Source: Bradyrhizobium zhengyangense
Lineage (GTDB): Bacteria > Pseudomonadota > Alphaproteobacteria > Rhizobiales > Xanthobacteraceae
DNA: 64,000 nucleotides
Direction: 5' to 3'
NCBI RefSeq assembly: GCF_022012435.1
Contig: NZ_JAKLUA010000002.1
Coordinates: 62,001-126,000, forward strand
The notes beneath the pieces are model-generated. The model searched no databases. It worked only from the letters and a program-made list of their open reading frames with translations, and was not told the origin of the DNA. A program made the translations under genes and the position numbers. This document shows, one piece after another, positions 15,210 through 24,111 of the stretch (position 1 is its first letter; every line of letters starts with the position of its first letter).

Positions 15210-17477
15210 CTAGAACCGCTGCGAGACGCCGACATAGAAGCCGCGTCGCGGTCCGTATTGCGGGGCGAACACGCCGATGCCGGAGCCGTCGCGGATCTGG
15301 TAGATCGTGTCGAACACATTGACCACGTCGAACCGCACCGTCGTCGGCTTGTTCGGCGCCACGATGTTGAAGTCGTGCGACAGGCCGAGATTGACCTGCG
15401 TGTAGCCGGGCAGATGATCGGTGTTGGCAAAGCCCGAGCGCAGGCCGCTGCCATAGATCATCGACACGCTGTAGCGCGTGCCCTCCCAGAGATAGGAGGC
15501 GCCGGCCGATCCCGACAGCATCTGGGCGTGGTCGGTGTAGATGTAATGGCCGTCGATATAGGCGAGTTCGTCCGCGCCGAACAGATACTGGTTCGAGACC
15601 ACATTGGTCGCGATCTGCTTGGCCCAGGCGAGGTTGGCATAGGCGCTGAAATTGCCGCTTCTGTAGGTCGATTTCAGCTCGACGCCGACATTCTCGCCGC
15701 GATCGTAGTTGAAGCCGCTCAGCACATAGGCCGCGCCGAACTGGCCATCGTCGAGCAGGTCGCGCGCCTTCTTGTAATAGGCGTCGGCGCCGACCTCGAG
15801 GCCGGGGATCGCATGGATCTTCTGCGTGACGCCGACGTCGAATACGTGCGACCGCTCCGGCAGCACCGGGCTGCTCTGTCCGACCTCCGGCGTTTGCGTG
15901 TTGGCAGGCGGGCCAGGCGGGGTCACGAGTGCAAGATTGACGGGGCTGGCGATCACCTGCGAGGGCGGGGTGAAGTTGCGCGCATAACCGGCATGGAAAA
16001 TGGTGCCGTCGAACGGCTTCCAGGTCAGGCTGACGCGCGGGCTGAGCTGGTTGGCATCGACATATTGAACCATCTGGTCGAAGCGCAGGCCGGCATTGAG
16101 CGTCAGGCTATTGGTGATCTTCCACTCGTCCTGGACATAGGTTCCGACCAGCCAGCCGGTCTTGGCGTTGGAATCGAACACCGAGAACGGCGCGTCGATC
16201 GTGCCCGCGGTCGGATCGCTTGGATCGGCCAGCGGCAGCATCGTGGTCCCGCTGTTCACCAGCGTTCGCTCCGCGCTCACCGAAAGACCGAAGCGCAGCG
16301 TGTGCGCATAGCCGATGCGCCAGGCGGTGTCCTGCTGGATGCCGTTGACCGCGCTCTGGCGATAGACGTCCGAGGAGACGCCGTTGAAGACGAGGTCGCC
16401 GATCGGATCGGGGTAGAAATGGAGTTGGCTGTAACGGTTGAAGTACGATGTTTGTGTGTCGAACTCGCCGTTCGAGGTCTGGTAGGAGACGACGTTGAAC
16501 TGGTTGAATTCGTTCTGGTGCTCGTTCAGCCGGGACGAGTCGAAATTCGAGACGCCGAACGCCGTGTTCGCGGGCGCCTGCCCGGGATTGTTCGGAATCT
16601 GGAACGTCGCGTTCGACACGCCGCTCATGAAGGTGAGGCGGCTCGTTGGATCGATCATCGTCGACAGATAAAGGAAACCCTTCTCCTGGTTGGTGCGGTC
16701 GTGGATCGCGTTGACTGACGGGGTCGGGTTCTCGATGCCGAGATTGTTCTGCAGGAAACGTCCCGACAGGAAATACTGCGTTGGCCCGACTGTCCCGCCA
16801 TATTCGATATTGGTCGAGATGGTGCCGTTGCTGCCGCCATAGACGCCGACCACGCCGGAATTGTTGAAGGCGTCGGCCTTGGTCTGGATGTCGAGCACGC
16901 CTGCGGTGCGCTGGCCATATTGCGCCGGCAGCGCGCCGGTGAGCAGGCTGAGGCTGCCGACGATGCCGGTGTCGAGGATCTGCCCGAACGCGCCGACACC
17001 ATCGGGCAGCATCACGCCGTTGATGCGATATTGCAGATTGGCGTGCTCGTTGCGGATATGCAGGTCGCCGCTCGCCGCCGAGTCCTGGGTGACGCCGGGA
17101 AATTGCAGCAGCACCTTGTCGAGCGAGGCATTGCTGCCCTGCGGCAGCGCCTCGATCGCTTGGCGCGTGAGCGTGTGGGTCGTGGCCCCGCCTGGTGGAA
17201 GCACAGATTGGCGCGCGGCATCTAACCGGTTGTTCTGGCCCTCGACTGCGGCTGGCGCCTCGGTCTGTGGACGGGCCTGCGACGTTGAATGTCGCTTGTC
17301 GACGGCGACACGAACTTTTGGACGGCGCGGCGCCTGCGTCTGCTTGGGCGCATCGACCTCGACGCTGGGCAGCGTCGTCATCGGGGCCGTCGTCTGCGCC
17401 AAGGCGGCATCGCCGGAATGAAACAGCGTGAGTGCGGCGAGGCTTGAGCCCGCCAATATTGCTTTTGAAGACACCAT
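15210..17477 (-). CDS. TonB-dependent outer-membrane receptor, putative zinc uptake (ZnuD-like role)
   Basis: 755 residues. A signal peptide (to about 28, ending ALAQ) is followed by LPSVEVDAP, a likely TonB-box region, a basic linker, a plug domain (about 95-215: LTRQAIEALPQGSNASLDKVLLQFPGV, YRINGVMLPDGVG) and a beta-barrel ending in GFYVGVSQRF with the expected terminal Phe. The receptor binds a metal complex or other solute and uses TonB energy. A DUF2946-like gene lies 150 bases upstream on the same strand behind a Zur-like palindrome, hence the zinc suggestion. ATG 17477 has AGGAC upstream. Confidence 0.92.
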   Translation of the reverse strand: MVSSKAILAGSSLAALTLFHSGDAALAQTTAPMTTLPSVEVDAPKQTQAPRRPKVRVAVDKRHSTSQARPQTEAPAAVEGQNNRLDAARQSVLPPGGATTHTLTRQAIEALPQGSNASLDKVLLQFPGVTQDSAASGDLHIRNEHANLQYRINGVMLPDGVGAFGQILDTGIVGSLSLLTGALPAQYGQRTAGVLDIQTKADAFNNSGVVGVYGGSNGTISTNIEYGGTVGPTQYFLSGRFLQNNLGIENPTPSVNAIHDRTNQEKGFLYLSTMIDPTSRLTFMSGVSNATFQIPNNPGQAPANTAFGVSNFDSSRLNEHQNEFNQFNVVSYQTSNGEFDTQTSYFNRYSQLHFYPDPIGDLVFNGVSSDVYRQSAVNGIQQDTAWRIGYAHTLRFGLSVSAERTLVNSGTTMLPLADPSDPTAGTIDAPFSVFDSNAKTGWLVGTYVQDEWKITNSLTLNAGLRFDQMVQYVDANQLSPRVSLTWKPFDGTIFHAGYARNFTPPSQVIASPVNLALVTPPGPPANTQTPEVGQSSPVLPERSHVFDVGVTQKIHAIPGLEVGADAYYKKARDLLDDGQFGAAYVLSGFNYDRGENVGVELKSTYRSGNFSAYANLAWAKQIATNVVSNQYLFGADELAYIDGHYIYTDHAQMLSGSAGASYLWEGTRYSVSMIYGSGLRSGFANTDHLPGYTQVNLGLSHDFNIVAPNKPTTVRFDVVNVFDTIYQIRDGSGIGVFAPQYGPRRGFYVGVSQRF

Positions 17478-17627
17478 TGTCCTGATTTCCGGATCGCGCG
17501 CCGTCGCAGCTCGTCAGAGCACAGGCAGGCGGCACGCGCCGTCGACACGCGACGGATCATCTTGGATAGCCCAGCGCAATCGGCGCGCATGCGCGGCCGA
17601 TGCCGAAGGCAGCTCAATCGATGGAGA

Positions 17628-18038
17628 TCAGGAGGCGGGAGGGGCGCGCGGCTGGAACGCGTGCTTTGCCGATTCCAGATGGATGAATTCGGCATCGGTG
17701 GTGCGATAGAGCAGCTCGACCGCCTGCGGCAAATGCAGCAGAGGCGGCGTCGCGAACACGACCGTGCCAGCCATAGCGACCAATGCGCAGATCGCGCAAT
17801 TGTCGTCTCCCGGCTGTTCGCGGTCGGGATTTGCAGGTGACTGCTTCTGAACCGCCGCGCTATCGGGCGATGCGATTGTCTTGGCAACGGTCTTGGCGTG
17901 ATCGCTCAGCTGGGACTGAGCAAGCGGTGCAGCTTGTGCGAACCAATGGCTGTGGCCGAAGGTCAGCACTATCTGCACCAGCATCGCGAATATCGCGAGC
18001 CGGGCACCGTGCCTGATATTCGACCGGAACCACTTCAT
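17628..18038 (-). CDS. DUF2946-like exported small protein
   Basis: 136 residues from ATG 18038; ATG 18059 is an alternative start. One hydrophobic N-terminal segment (ARLAIFAMLVQIVLTFGHSHWFAQ) is followed by a polar stretch and DDNCAICALVAMAGTVVFATPP. The His-x-His after the helix and the Cys-x-x-Cys pair (CAIC) are potential metal ligands and match the DUF2946 pattern, often found near metal-uptake TonB receptors. It is first in a likely operon with the receptor gene and starts 44 bases after a Zur-like palindrome. Function is inferred from context. Confidence 0.78.
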   Translation of the reverse strand: MKWFRSNIRHGARLAIFAMLVQIVLTFGHSHWFAQAAPLAQSQLSDHAKTVAKTIASPDSAAVQKQSPANPDREQPGDDNCAICALVAMAGTVVFATPPLLHLPQAVELLYRTTDAEFIHLESAKHAFQPRAPPAS

Positions 18039-18081
18039 CTGGAAAACACCATCCCACATCGCGGGACGCCGACCGGGCGTT

Positions 18082-18104
18082 GCGATGTTATAATGTAACA
18101 TCGC
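18082..18104 (-). promoter_or_regulatory. Zur-type palindrome over the promoter of the DUF2946-TonB receptor operon
   Basis: GCGATGTTA (18082-18090) and TAACATCGC (18096-18104) are perfect 9-bp arms around TAATG. The core GTTATAATGTAAC fits the GTTATA-N-TAAC type Zur boxes described in rhizobia and Brucella. On the minus strand the same bases include TATAAC (-10), with CTGACC (-35) 18 bases upstream, so a bound repressor would cover the promoter. Outer GACCG/CGGTC arms extend the dyad. Confidence 0.7.
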
Positions 18105-18195
18105 CCGATCGGTCAGCAGATGTCAACTGAGGGAGGGGCTGGCGCGCGCAGGCGGCCGATCCGATGTGGCGTTCGGGCAACGCGATCGTCGCGCC

Positions 18196-20259
18196 TCACC
18201 GCCCTTCGCGGACCCAGGTCGCAGCAAACGCACCGAGCAGCAGCAGCAGGCCGATCAGGCCGGAGAAGATCGGCAGCACGCCGACGCCCTTCACGATGCT
18301 GGCGTCGCGCATCCGCACGCCCATCCAGCCGTCACCGGCGAAGACGCTCGCCGAGCGCACCGGGACGATGCGCGGCAGCTCGACGCTGCCGCCATCCGCG
18401 ATCCGCAACGAGCTGCCGCCGGTCGCCTGCGTCAGCGGCTTCAGCGTGTCGGTGGTGGAGGTGACTTCCGAGAATTCCTTCGGATTGGTCGGGCCGACAT
18501 TGATCAGCGCCTTCAGCGTTCCGTCGGTCGCCTGCCACAGGCCTAGCTCGTTCGCCGGAAGGCTGGCGCGCCACTCGCCGGGATCGCCGGGGCTGAGCGT
18601 CAAATCATGGGAGACGCCGGAAGGCGACGTCACGCTCACCGGCTGCACGGTGTCGGCCATGGTCTGGCGCACCACGACGAGATCCTTGCCCTGCACCTGC
18701 ATGCGCAGCGCTTCCTCGTCGAGATCGGGCTGCTTCATCAGCCAGTGCGACATCCGCCTGAGCAGATCGAGATGCGGACCGCCGCCCTCGTAACCGCGCG
18801 CCCATAGCCAGATGTGGTCGGACAGCAAGAGCGCAACGCGGCCCTCGCCGAAGCGCGACAAGAACAGCAGCGGCTTGCCGTCCGCACCCGTCATCACAGG
18901 CGGGTTGACCGCATTGCGGGTTTCGACGGTGCGGAAGAAGCGGCTCCAGTGCGGCGGCTCGAATGCCGCGCCCTCCAGCCCGCGCGTCACGGGATGGCGT
19001 TTGCCGATGTCGGAGAGATGCGCATAGAACGGTTTCTCCGTGACGCCGACCGGCTCGGCCGGCAGCACTGCGTCCAGCGGCGTGCGCCAGATGCTGCTGG
19101 TCGAGGCATAGTCGGGGCCTGCCGAGACCAGCACGGCGCCGCCCGCGCGCACATAGCGTGCCATGTTCTCGAAATAGGGGATCGGCAGCACGCCCTGGCG
19201 GGCGTAGCGATCGAAGATGATCAGCTGGAATTCGTTGATGTGCTGCTGGAACAGCTCGCGCGTCGGAAACGCGATCAGCGATAGCTCGTTGATCGGCGTG
19301 CCGTCCTGCTTCTCCGGCGGACGCAGAATCGTGAAATGCACGAGGTCGACGCTGGCGTCGGACTTCAGCAGGTTGCGCCAGGTGCGCTCGCCGGAATGCG
19401 GCTCGCCGGAGACCAGCAGCACGCGCAGCTTGTCGCGGACGCCGTCGATGGCGACGACGGCGCGGTTGTTGACCGGGGTCAATTCTCTTTCGAGGGGCGA
19501 GGCCTCGATCTCGACGATGTTCGGGCCGGCATGCTTGATCTCGACGTCGACGCTTGCGCTCTGGCCGCTTGTCAGCGTGCGCTCGTTGATGACCTCGCCG
19601 TCGCGGCGCACCGTGACCTTGGCGCGCTCGCCGGTGACGCCCTGGTCGTCGAGCTTGTAGCCGATGGTCTGGTTCTGGCCGACGATGCCGAAGCGTGGTG
19701 CCGCCGTGATCGCGATGCGGCGGTCGCGCTCGTCCTTCTGTCCGGTGATGAGCGCCTGCACTGGCGCCTGGAAGCCGAGCGCGGCGGCGTTGGCCGGGAT
19801 GTCGTGAACGCGGCCGTCGGTGATCAGGAAGGCGCCGGCGACGCGGTCCACCGGCACATCCGACAGCGCGGAGGCGAGTGCGCCGAACAGTTTTGTGCCG
19901 TCGGTCTCGCCGTCGGCCTGTCCGGCCTCGACGATGCGCACCTCCAGCCCCTTGATCTTCTTCAGACCGTCGACCAGCGCCTCCTGCGCCTTGGCGGCTT
20001 CCTGGTTGCGCTTGCCGAAATTCTGGCTCGGGCTCTTGTCGACGACGACGGCGGCGACCGAGGTGAGGGGATCGCGGTCCTCGCGCGTGAAGGACGGATT
20101 TGAAAGGGCCAGCAGGAACAGCGCCAGCGCCGCCACGCGCACGGCCGCGCCGCGTGCCCGCGCCACCAGCAGCACGATGGCGATGAGGACGATCGCAGCG
20201 AGCGCGATCCAGAGGACGATCGCTGGGACAAGCGGCGTGAACGCGATGCCGTAATTCAT
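18196..20259 (-). CDS. membrane protein with glutamine-amidotransferase-like and VWA-like fold, last gene of the moxR operon
   Basis: 687 residues. Two N-terminal membrane helices (about 10-35 and 40-55) are followed by a VWA-like domain (VAAVVVDKSPSQNFG carries a degenerate metal site), a GATase1-like Rossmann part (LRVLLVSGEPHSGERTWRN, YVRAGGAVLVSAGPDY) and a final helix near 660-680. Such proteins accompany MoxR ATPases, DUF58 and BatA proteins; their biochemical role is unsettled, with envelope or chaperone-like assembly proposed. It is separated from the DUF4159 gene by a palindromic repeat. Confidence 0.85.
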   Translation of the reverse strand: MNYGIAFTPLVPAIVLWIALAAIVLIAIVLLVARARGAAVRVAALALFLLALSNPSFTREDRDPLTSVAAVVVDKSPSQNFGKRNQEAAKAQEALVDGLKKIKGLEVRIVEAGQADGETDGTKLFGALASALSDVPVDRVAGAFLITDGRVHDIPANAAALGFQAPVQALITGQKDERDRRIAITAAPRFGIVGQNQTIGYKLDDQGVTGERAKVTVRRDGEVINERTLTSGQSASVDVEIKHAGPNIVEIEASPLERELTPVNNRAVVAIDGVRDKLRVLLVSGEPHSGERTWRNLLKSDASVDLVHFTILRPPEKQDGTPINELSLIAFPTRELFQQHINEFQLIIFDRYARQGVLPIPYFENMARYVRAGGAVLVSAGPDYASTSSIWRTPLDAVLPAEPVGVTEKPFYAHLSDIGKRHPVTRGLEGAAFEPPHWSRFFRTVETRNAVNPPVMTGADGKPLLFLSRFGEGRVALLLSDHIWLWARGYEGGGPHLDLLRRMSHWLMKQPDLDEEALRMQVQGKDLVVVRQTMADTVQPVSVTSPSGVSHDLTLSPGDPGEWRASLPANELGLWQATDGTLKALINVGPTNPKEFSEVTSTTDTLKPLTQATGGSSLRIADGGSVELPRIVPVRSASVFAGDGWMGVRMRDASIVKGVGVLPIFSGLIGLLLLLGAFAATWVREGR

Positions 20260-20279
20260 ATCGATCTTCTATTGGTTTT

Positions 20280-20355
20280 GAGCATGATCCCCGCGCAAAC
20301 GCGTTCCGCGTTTGTCGCGAGGGAAAACCGGCTTCCACTTTTCCGGATCATGCTC
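20280..20355. repeat. dispersed palindromic element (RIME-like)
   Basis: Outer arms GAGCATGATCC (20280-20290) and GGATCATGCTC (20345-20355) flank an inner hairpin, CAAACGCG-TTC-CGCGTTTG, and the text GGAAAACCGGCTTCCACTTTTCC. This is the mobile intergenic palindrome common in Rhizobiales. The right arm overlaps the stop codon of the DUF4159 gene (20354-20356), so transcripts running into the VWA gene would carry this structure. Confidence 0.85.
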
Positions 20356-23167
20356 ATTGGCCGAGACGTTCGATCAGGGCCGGTGCGTGCACCTGGTCGG
20401 CCTTGTAATTGCCGGTCAGCGTGTACATCACGATGTTGACGCCGGCGCGGTAGGCGAATTCGCGCTGGCGCGGCTCGCCGGGCGTGAGCGGCAGCATTGG
20501 CTGGCCGTCGGGACGGAGTGCCCAGGCGCCGGCGAGGTCGTTGGAGGTGATGATGATCGGCGAGACGCCGTCGCCGCCGCGCGCGGGGCGTTGTGCGCTC
20601 TCGTCGTCGTCCTCGCGCGGCAGCGCCTCGACCCAGGTCTGGCCTGAATTGAAGCGGCCGGGGAAGTCGCGCAGCAGATAGAACGTCTTGGTCAGCACGT
20701 GTTCGCGCGGCACCGGCTCGAGCTCGGGCACGTCGAGCGAGGACAGGATCTCGCGCAGCGCCTGCATGCCCGGCGTCTGCGCGGCGCCGCTATCGCCGGG
20801 TGGCGCTTCGACCGCGTCGCGGGTGTCGAAGATCACGGTGCCGCCCTGCTTCATATAGGCGTCGATCTTGTTGATGGCGTCCTGCGGCGGCTTCGGCTGG
20901 CCCGGCACGATCGGCCAGTAGATCAGCGGGAAGAAGGCGAGCTCGTCGCGCGCGGGATCGACGCCGACGGGATCGCCGGCCTCGAGCGCGGTGCGCTGCG
21001 CCAGGAACAGCGTCAGGCCGGACAGGCCGGCCTTCACGATGGAATCGACGTCGGCATTGCCCGTCACGACATAAGCGAGGCGGGTCTGCGACGTCGACTT
21101 CATCGCGAACTCGTCCGACGCACTGTCGGCGCGCGAGGGCGTCGGAGACAGCACCGCGATGCCGGCGAGCAGAACGCCAAGCAGAATCATGGCGGGTGCG
21201 GCACGCCGGCGCAGCAATGCGGCAAGACCGCCGCCGAGCAGCGCGACGATCAGGGCGTCGATCAGGAACAGCGCCAGCGAGGTCGACAGCAGCCAGCCAC
21301 GCAGGTCGCGTGGTTCGGCATTGGTGTAGGTGGCGCGCCTTGCGTTCAGGGGCGCGGTGTTGAGGGCTGCGATGCGGTCGGCGCTGGCGAGCGTGTTCAC
21401 GGCGAGCGGTCCTTCTGCCGGACCGTAGTAGCCGGGCGGATGGTCCGGCGTGGCGCGGTCGCGATAATCAGCCGTCAGCGGCTTGGCGGTGGCGGGCGGC
21501 GGCCCGAAGGCGCCGAAGCCATCGAGCATGTGCAGCGGCGCCAGCGTCTCGGCGGTCGTCTCGGTGGCAACGCCGGGGCCCGGCTTGGCGGTGTAGCCGG
21601 ACATGTCGACGACACGCCGGAGCATTTCGACGAAGGTGCCGGCCATCGGCAAATCCGACCAGCGCATGTCGGCGCTGACATGGAACAGGGTGACGATGCC
21701 CTTGCCGCGGTGCTCGCCTGTTACGAGCGGCGTGCCGTCCTCGAGCGAGGCCCAGCTCTTGGTGGCGAGCACGGCATCGGGCTCGGCAAGCACCTGCCGG
21801 CTCACGGTGACGTCCTTGGGTACGGCGATGCCGGCAAACGGTCCGTCGGCAGTGAAGCTGGCGAGATGCTGCGGCTTCTCCCAGGTCAGGCTGCCGCCGA
21901 GCGTGCGGCCGCCCTTGCGCAGCTTGACCGGCACGAGATCGTCTTCGGCTTGCGCCAGGCGGGGCCCGGCAAACCGCACCAGCACGCCACCCTGGTCGAT
22001 CCAGGCGTTGAGGCGCTCGCGCAGTTCGGGCGCGACGGTGCCGACGTCCGCGAGGATGATCATCGGCAGCTTCTGGTCCAAAAACTGGGTGATGCCCTGC
22101 TGCGGGGCGCCCTTGTCGGCGAGCCGCACGTCGGCGAATGGCGCCAGCGCGCGCGTCAGGTAGAAGGTCGGCGCCAACAGTGGCTGCGAGGTCTCGCTGG
22201 TCGAGCCCGAGACGATGCCGATGGCGCGGCGGCGCCAGCGCTTGTCGAGCAGCTGCACCGCGCCCGCCGAACGCTCGCCGGAAATCTCGAGCCTGGAGAT
22301 ATCGTTGCGCAGCTCGACCGGCAGGTCGAATGCGGCTTCGACTTCCTTGTCCTGCGGTCCGAAGGTGAAGCGCGCCTCGCCGATCGGCGAGGCCTTCTGG
22401 TCGAGGGCCCGCACGGTGCCGGCGAGAATGCCGCTGTCGGTGCGCAGCACCTTCACTGTCATCTTCGCAGCCGCGTTTTCCGCCGCGACCAGCGCGAGCG
22501 GCGAAGAGGTGCCGCCTTCGAACAGCGTCAAGCTGCGATCCCCTATGGTCTTGCCGAGCCCAGCCACGAACTCCTCGCCGCGGCCGGTGTCGACGCCGTC
22601 AGACAACCAGGCAATCTCGCAATTGCCGGTTGCCTTGAGGAAACGATCGATCGCGGTGAGGGTTTCAACGCGCTCGATCGAATAGGGCTTTGGCACGATC
22701 TGCCGCAGCGCAACGCGCGCCGCGCCCGCCGGCATCAGCGTAATGTCGCGGTTCGGCTCCGACAGCGGCACCAGCGCGATCGCGCGGCGGTCGTTGTCGG
22801 CATTGGCGATCAGCTCGTCGGCGGCCCTGATCCTGGTGTCCCAGTTCGAAGCGGCGCTCCAGCCGTCGTCGAGCATGATCATCAGCGGCGCCTTGCTGGC
22901 GCCAAGGCCAACCTGCGGATTCCAGATCGGGCCGGCGGCTGCGAAGATCACCAGCGCCGCAGCGAGCAGGCGCAGCGCCGTCAGCCACCATGGTGTCCGC
23001 GCCGGCGTCTCTTCGCGAGGCGCGATGTCGAACAGCAGGCGGGTCGGCGGAAACTCGATCCGGCGCGGCCGCGGCGGCATCACGCGGAGGAGCCACCACA
23101 GCACCGGGAGGCTGACGAGCCCGATCAGGAGCAGCGGTTCGGTGAAGGCGAGCGGCAATCCCATCAT
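20354..23167 (-). CDS. BatA N-terminal / DUF4159 membrane protein
   Basis: 937 residues. The N-terminus has the aerotolerance-regulator (BatA) signature: a helix LLLIGLVSLPVLWWLLRVMPPRPRR and a second helix WLTALRLLAAALVIFAAAGPIW. A VWA-like domain follows (LMIMLDDGWSA), then a GATase-like region, two more helices near 650-695 and a C-terminal DUF4159 domain (TRLAYVVTGNADVDSIVKAG to the end). It overlaps the DUF58 stop by four bases (ATGA). The role is unknown beyond MoxR-linked envelope or protein maturation functions. Confidence 0.88.
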   Translation of the reverse strand: MMGLPLAFTEPLLLIGLVSLPVLWWLLRVMPPRPRRIEFPPTRLLFDIAPREETPARTPWWLTALRLLAAALVIFAAAGPIWNPQVGLGASKAPLMIMLDDGWSAASNWDTRIRAADELIANADNDRRAIALVPLSEPNRDITLMPAGAARVALRQIVPKPYSIERVETLTAIDRFLKATGNCEIAWLSDGVDTGRGEEFVAGLGKTIGDRSLTLFEGGTSSPLALVAAENAAAKMTVKVLRTDSGILAGTVRALDQKASPIGEARFTFGPQDKEVEAAFDLPVELRNDISRLEISGERSAGAVQLLDKRWRRRAIGIVSGSTSETSQPLLAPTFYLTRALAPFADVRLADKGAPQQGITQFLDQKLPMIILADVGTVAPELRERLNAWIDQGGVLVRFAGPRLAQAEDDLVPVKLRKGGRTLGGSLTWEKPQHLASFTADGPFAGIAVPKDVTVSRQVLAEPDAVLATKSWASLEDGTPLVTGEHRGKGIVTLFHVSADMRWSDLPMAGTFVEMLRRVVDMSGYTAKPGPGVATETTAETLAPLHMLDGFGAFGPPPATAKPLTADYRDRATPDHPPGYYGPAEGPLAVNTLASADRIAALNTAPLNARRATYTNAEPRDLRGWLLSTSLALFLIDALIVALLGGGLAALLRRRAAPAMILLGVLLAGIAVLSPTPSRADSASDEFAMKSTSQTRLAYVVTGNADVDSIVKAGLSGLTLFLAQRTALEAGDPVGVDPARDELAFFPLIYWPIVPGQPKPPQDAINKIDAYMKQGGTVIFDTRDAVEAPPGDSGAAQTPGMQALREILSSLDVPELEPVPREHVLTKTFYLLRDFPGRFNSGQTWVEALPREDDDESAQRPARGGDGVSPIIITSNDLAGAWALRPDGQPMLPLTPGEPRQREFAYRAGVNIVMYTLTGNYKADQVHAPALIERLGQ

Positions 23168-24111
23168 GCGGCCGGCCCTGCCTTGATCGAGGTGACGCGG
23201 GCGCCCGACTTGCTCACCTGCATGCCGGCATGGAGGAACAGCAGCAGCTCGGCGGCCGAGCGGTCGGTCGCATGCGTCGTGAACAGCCAGTCGAGCTTGT
23301 TGGTCTCGGCGCGGATCTGGTCGCGGTGCAGCGCAAGGCGCGTGGTGTAATCCTGCGCCCAGCTCTCGGCGCGGCCGGCGGTGATCACGCCAGCGCCTTC
23401 CGGTTCGACGAACTCGATGCGGCCGGAATAGGGGAAGCTCTCTTCGGCGGGATCGACGATCTGCACCAGGGTGCCATGGGCGCCGGAGCCGGACAGCCCG
23501 GCGAGCGTCGTCCTGATCTCTGATATCGGCGACCAGAAATCCGACAGCACGATGGTTTCGGCCAGCGCCGCGGGCACGAAGGACGGCGGCAGGCTCAGCC
23601 TGATGGCATCGTCATGCAGCATCGCCTGCGCCATCTTGTCGATGACGCTGCGGCTCGTGGTCGGTGCCATCAATCCGGGAATGCCGACGCGTTCGCCGCC
23701 TGCAACGAGCAGCTCGGCCAGCGCGAAGGCGACGATCAGCGTGCGCTCCAGCTTGGATTCGCGCGCGGTCTTCGAGGCGAACGCCATCGAGGGCGAGCGA
23801 TCAGGCCAGATCCACACCGTGTGCGAGGCCTCCCATTCGAGCTCGCGGACGTAGAGATGGTCGTCACGCGCCGATCTCCGCCAGTCGACATTCTGCGACG
23901 GCTCGCCCGAGACGAAACGGCGGTACTGCCAGAAATTTTCGCCGGAGCCGGCGCGGCGCCTGCCGTGCAGACCATGGATGACGTTGGCGGCGATGCGGCG
24001 GGCCTCGAGAACCAGGCGCGGCAAGGAAGCTGCGAGCGTGCGGCTTTCGCCATCTGCACGTCGGATTGCGATGATCTCCTTCGCCGTGTGCCCGGTCTCT
24101 GCAGCCATCAA
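23164..24111 (-). CDS. DUF58 domain protein
   Basis: 315 residues. The DUF58 core is visible: GLHGRRRAGSGENFWQYRRFVSGEPSQNVDWRRSARDDHLYVRELEWE, followed by a VWA-like half (VWIWPDRSPSMAFAS resembles a MIDAS loop) and a partner-binding C-terminus. DUF58 proteins are encoded with MoxR AAA+ ATPases. Four-base overlaps with the genes on both sides show tight translational coupling. It is soluble and probably cytoplasmic. Confidence 0.9.
   Translation of the reverse strand: MMAAETGHTAKEIIAIRRADGESRTLAASLPRLVLEARRIAANVIHGLHGRRRAGSGENFWQYRRFVSGEPSQNVDWRRSARDDHLYVRELEWEASHTVWIWPDRSPSMAFASKTARESKLERTLIVAFALAELLVAGGERVGIPGLMAPTTSRSVIDKMAQAMLHDDAIRLSLPPSFVPAALAETIVLSDFWSPISEIRTTLAGLSGSGAHGTLVQIVDPAEESFPYSGRIEFVEPEGAGVITAGRAESWAQDYTTRLALHRDQIRAETNKLDWLFTTHATDRSAAELLLFLHAGMQVSKSGARVTSIKAGPAA

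Noticed and set aside
18110..18135. TTGACA on the minus strand as -35 of the DUF2946 promoter
   Set aside because: It is 28 bases from the TATAAC -10. CTGACC at 18 bases fits better.
20699..23350. Very long open frame antisense to the BatA/DUF4159 gene (and similar ones antisense to fbcH, the TonB receptor, trpE(G) and smc)
   Set aside because: High third-position GC removes stops from one antisense frame. The sense genes have clear families; the antisense products are Arg/Gly/Ala-rich with none.
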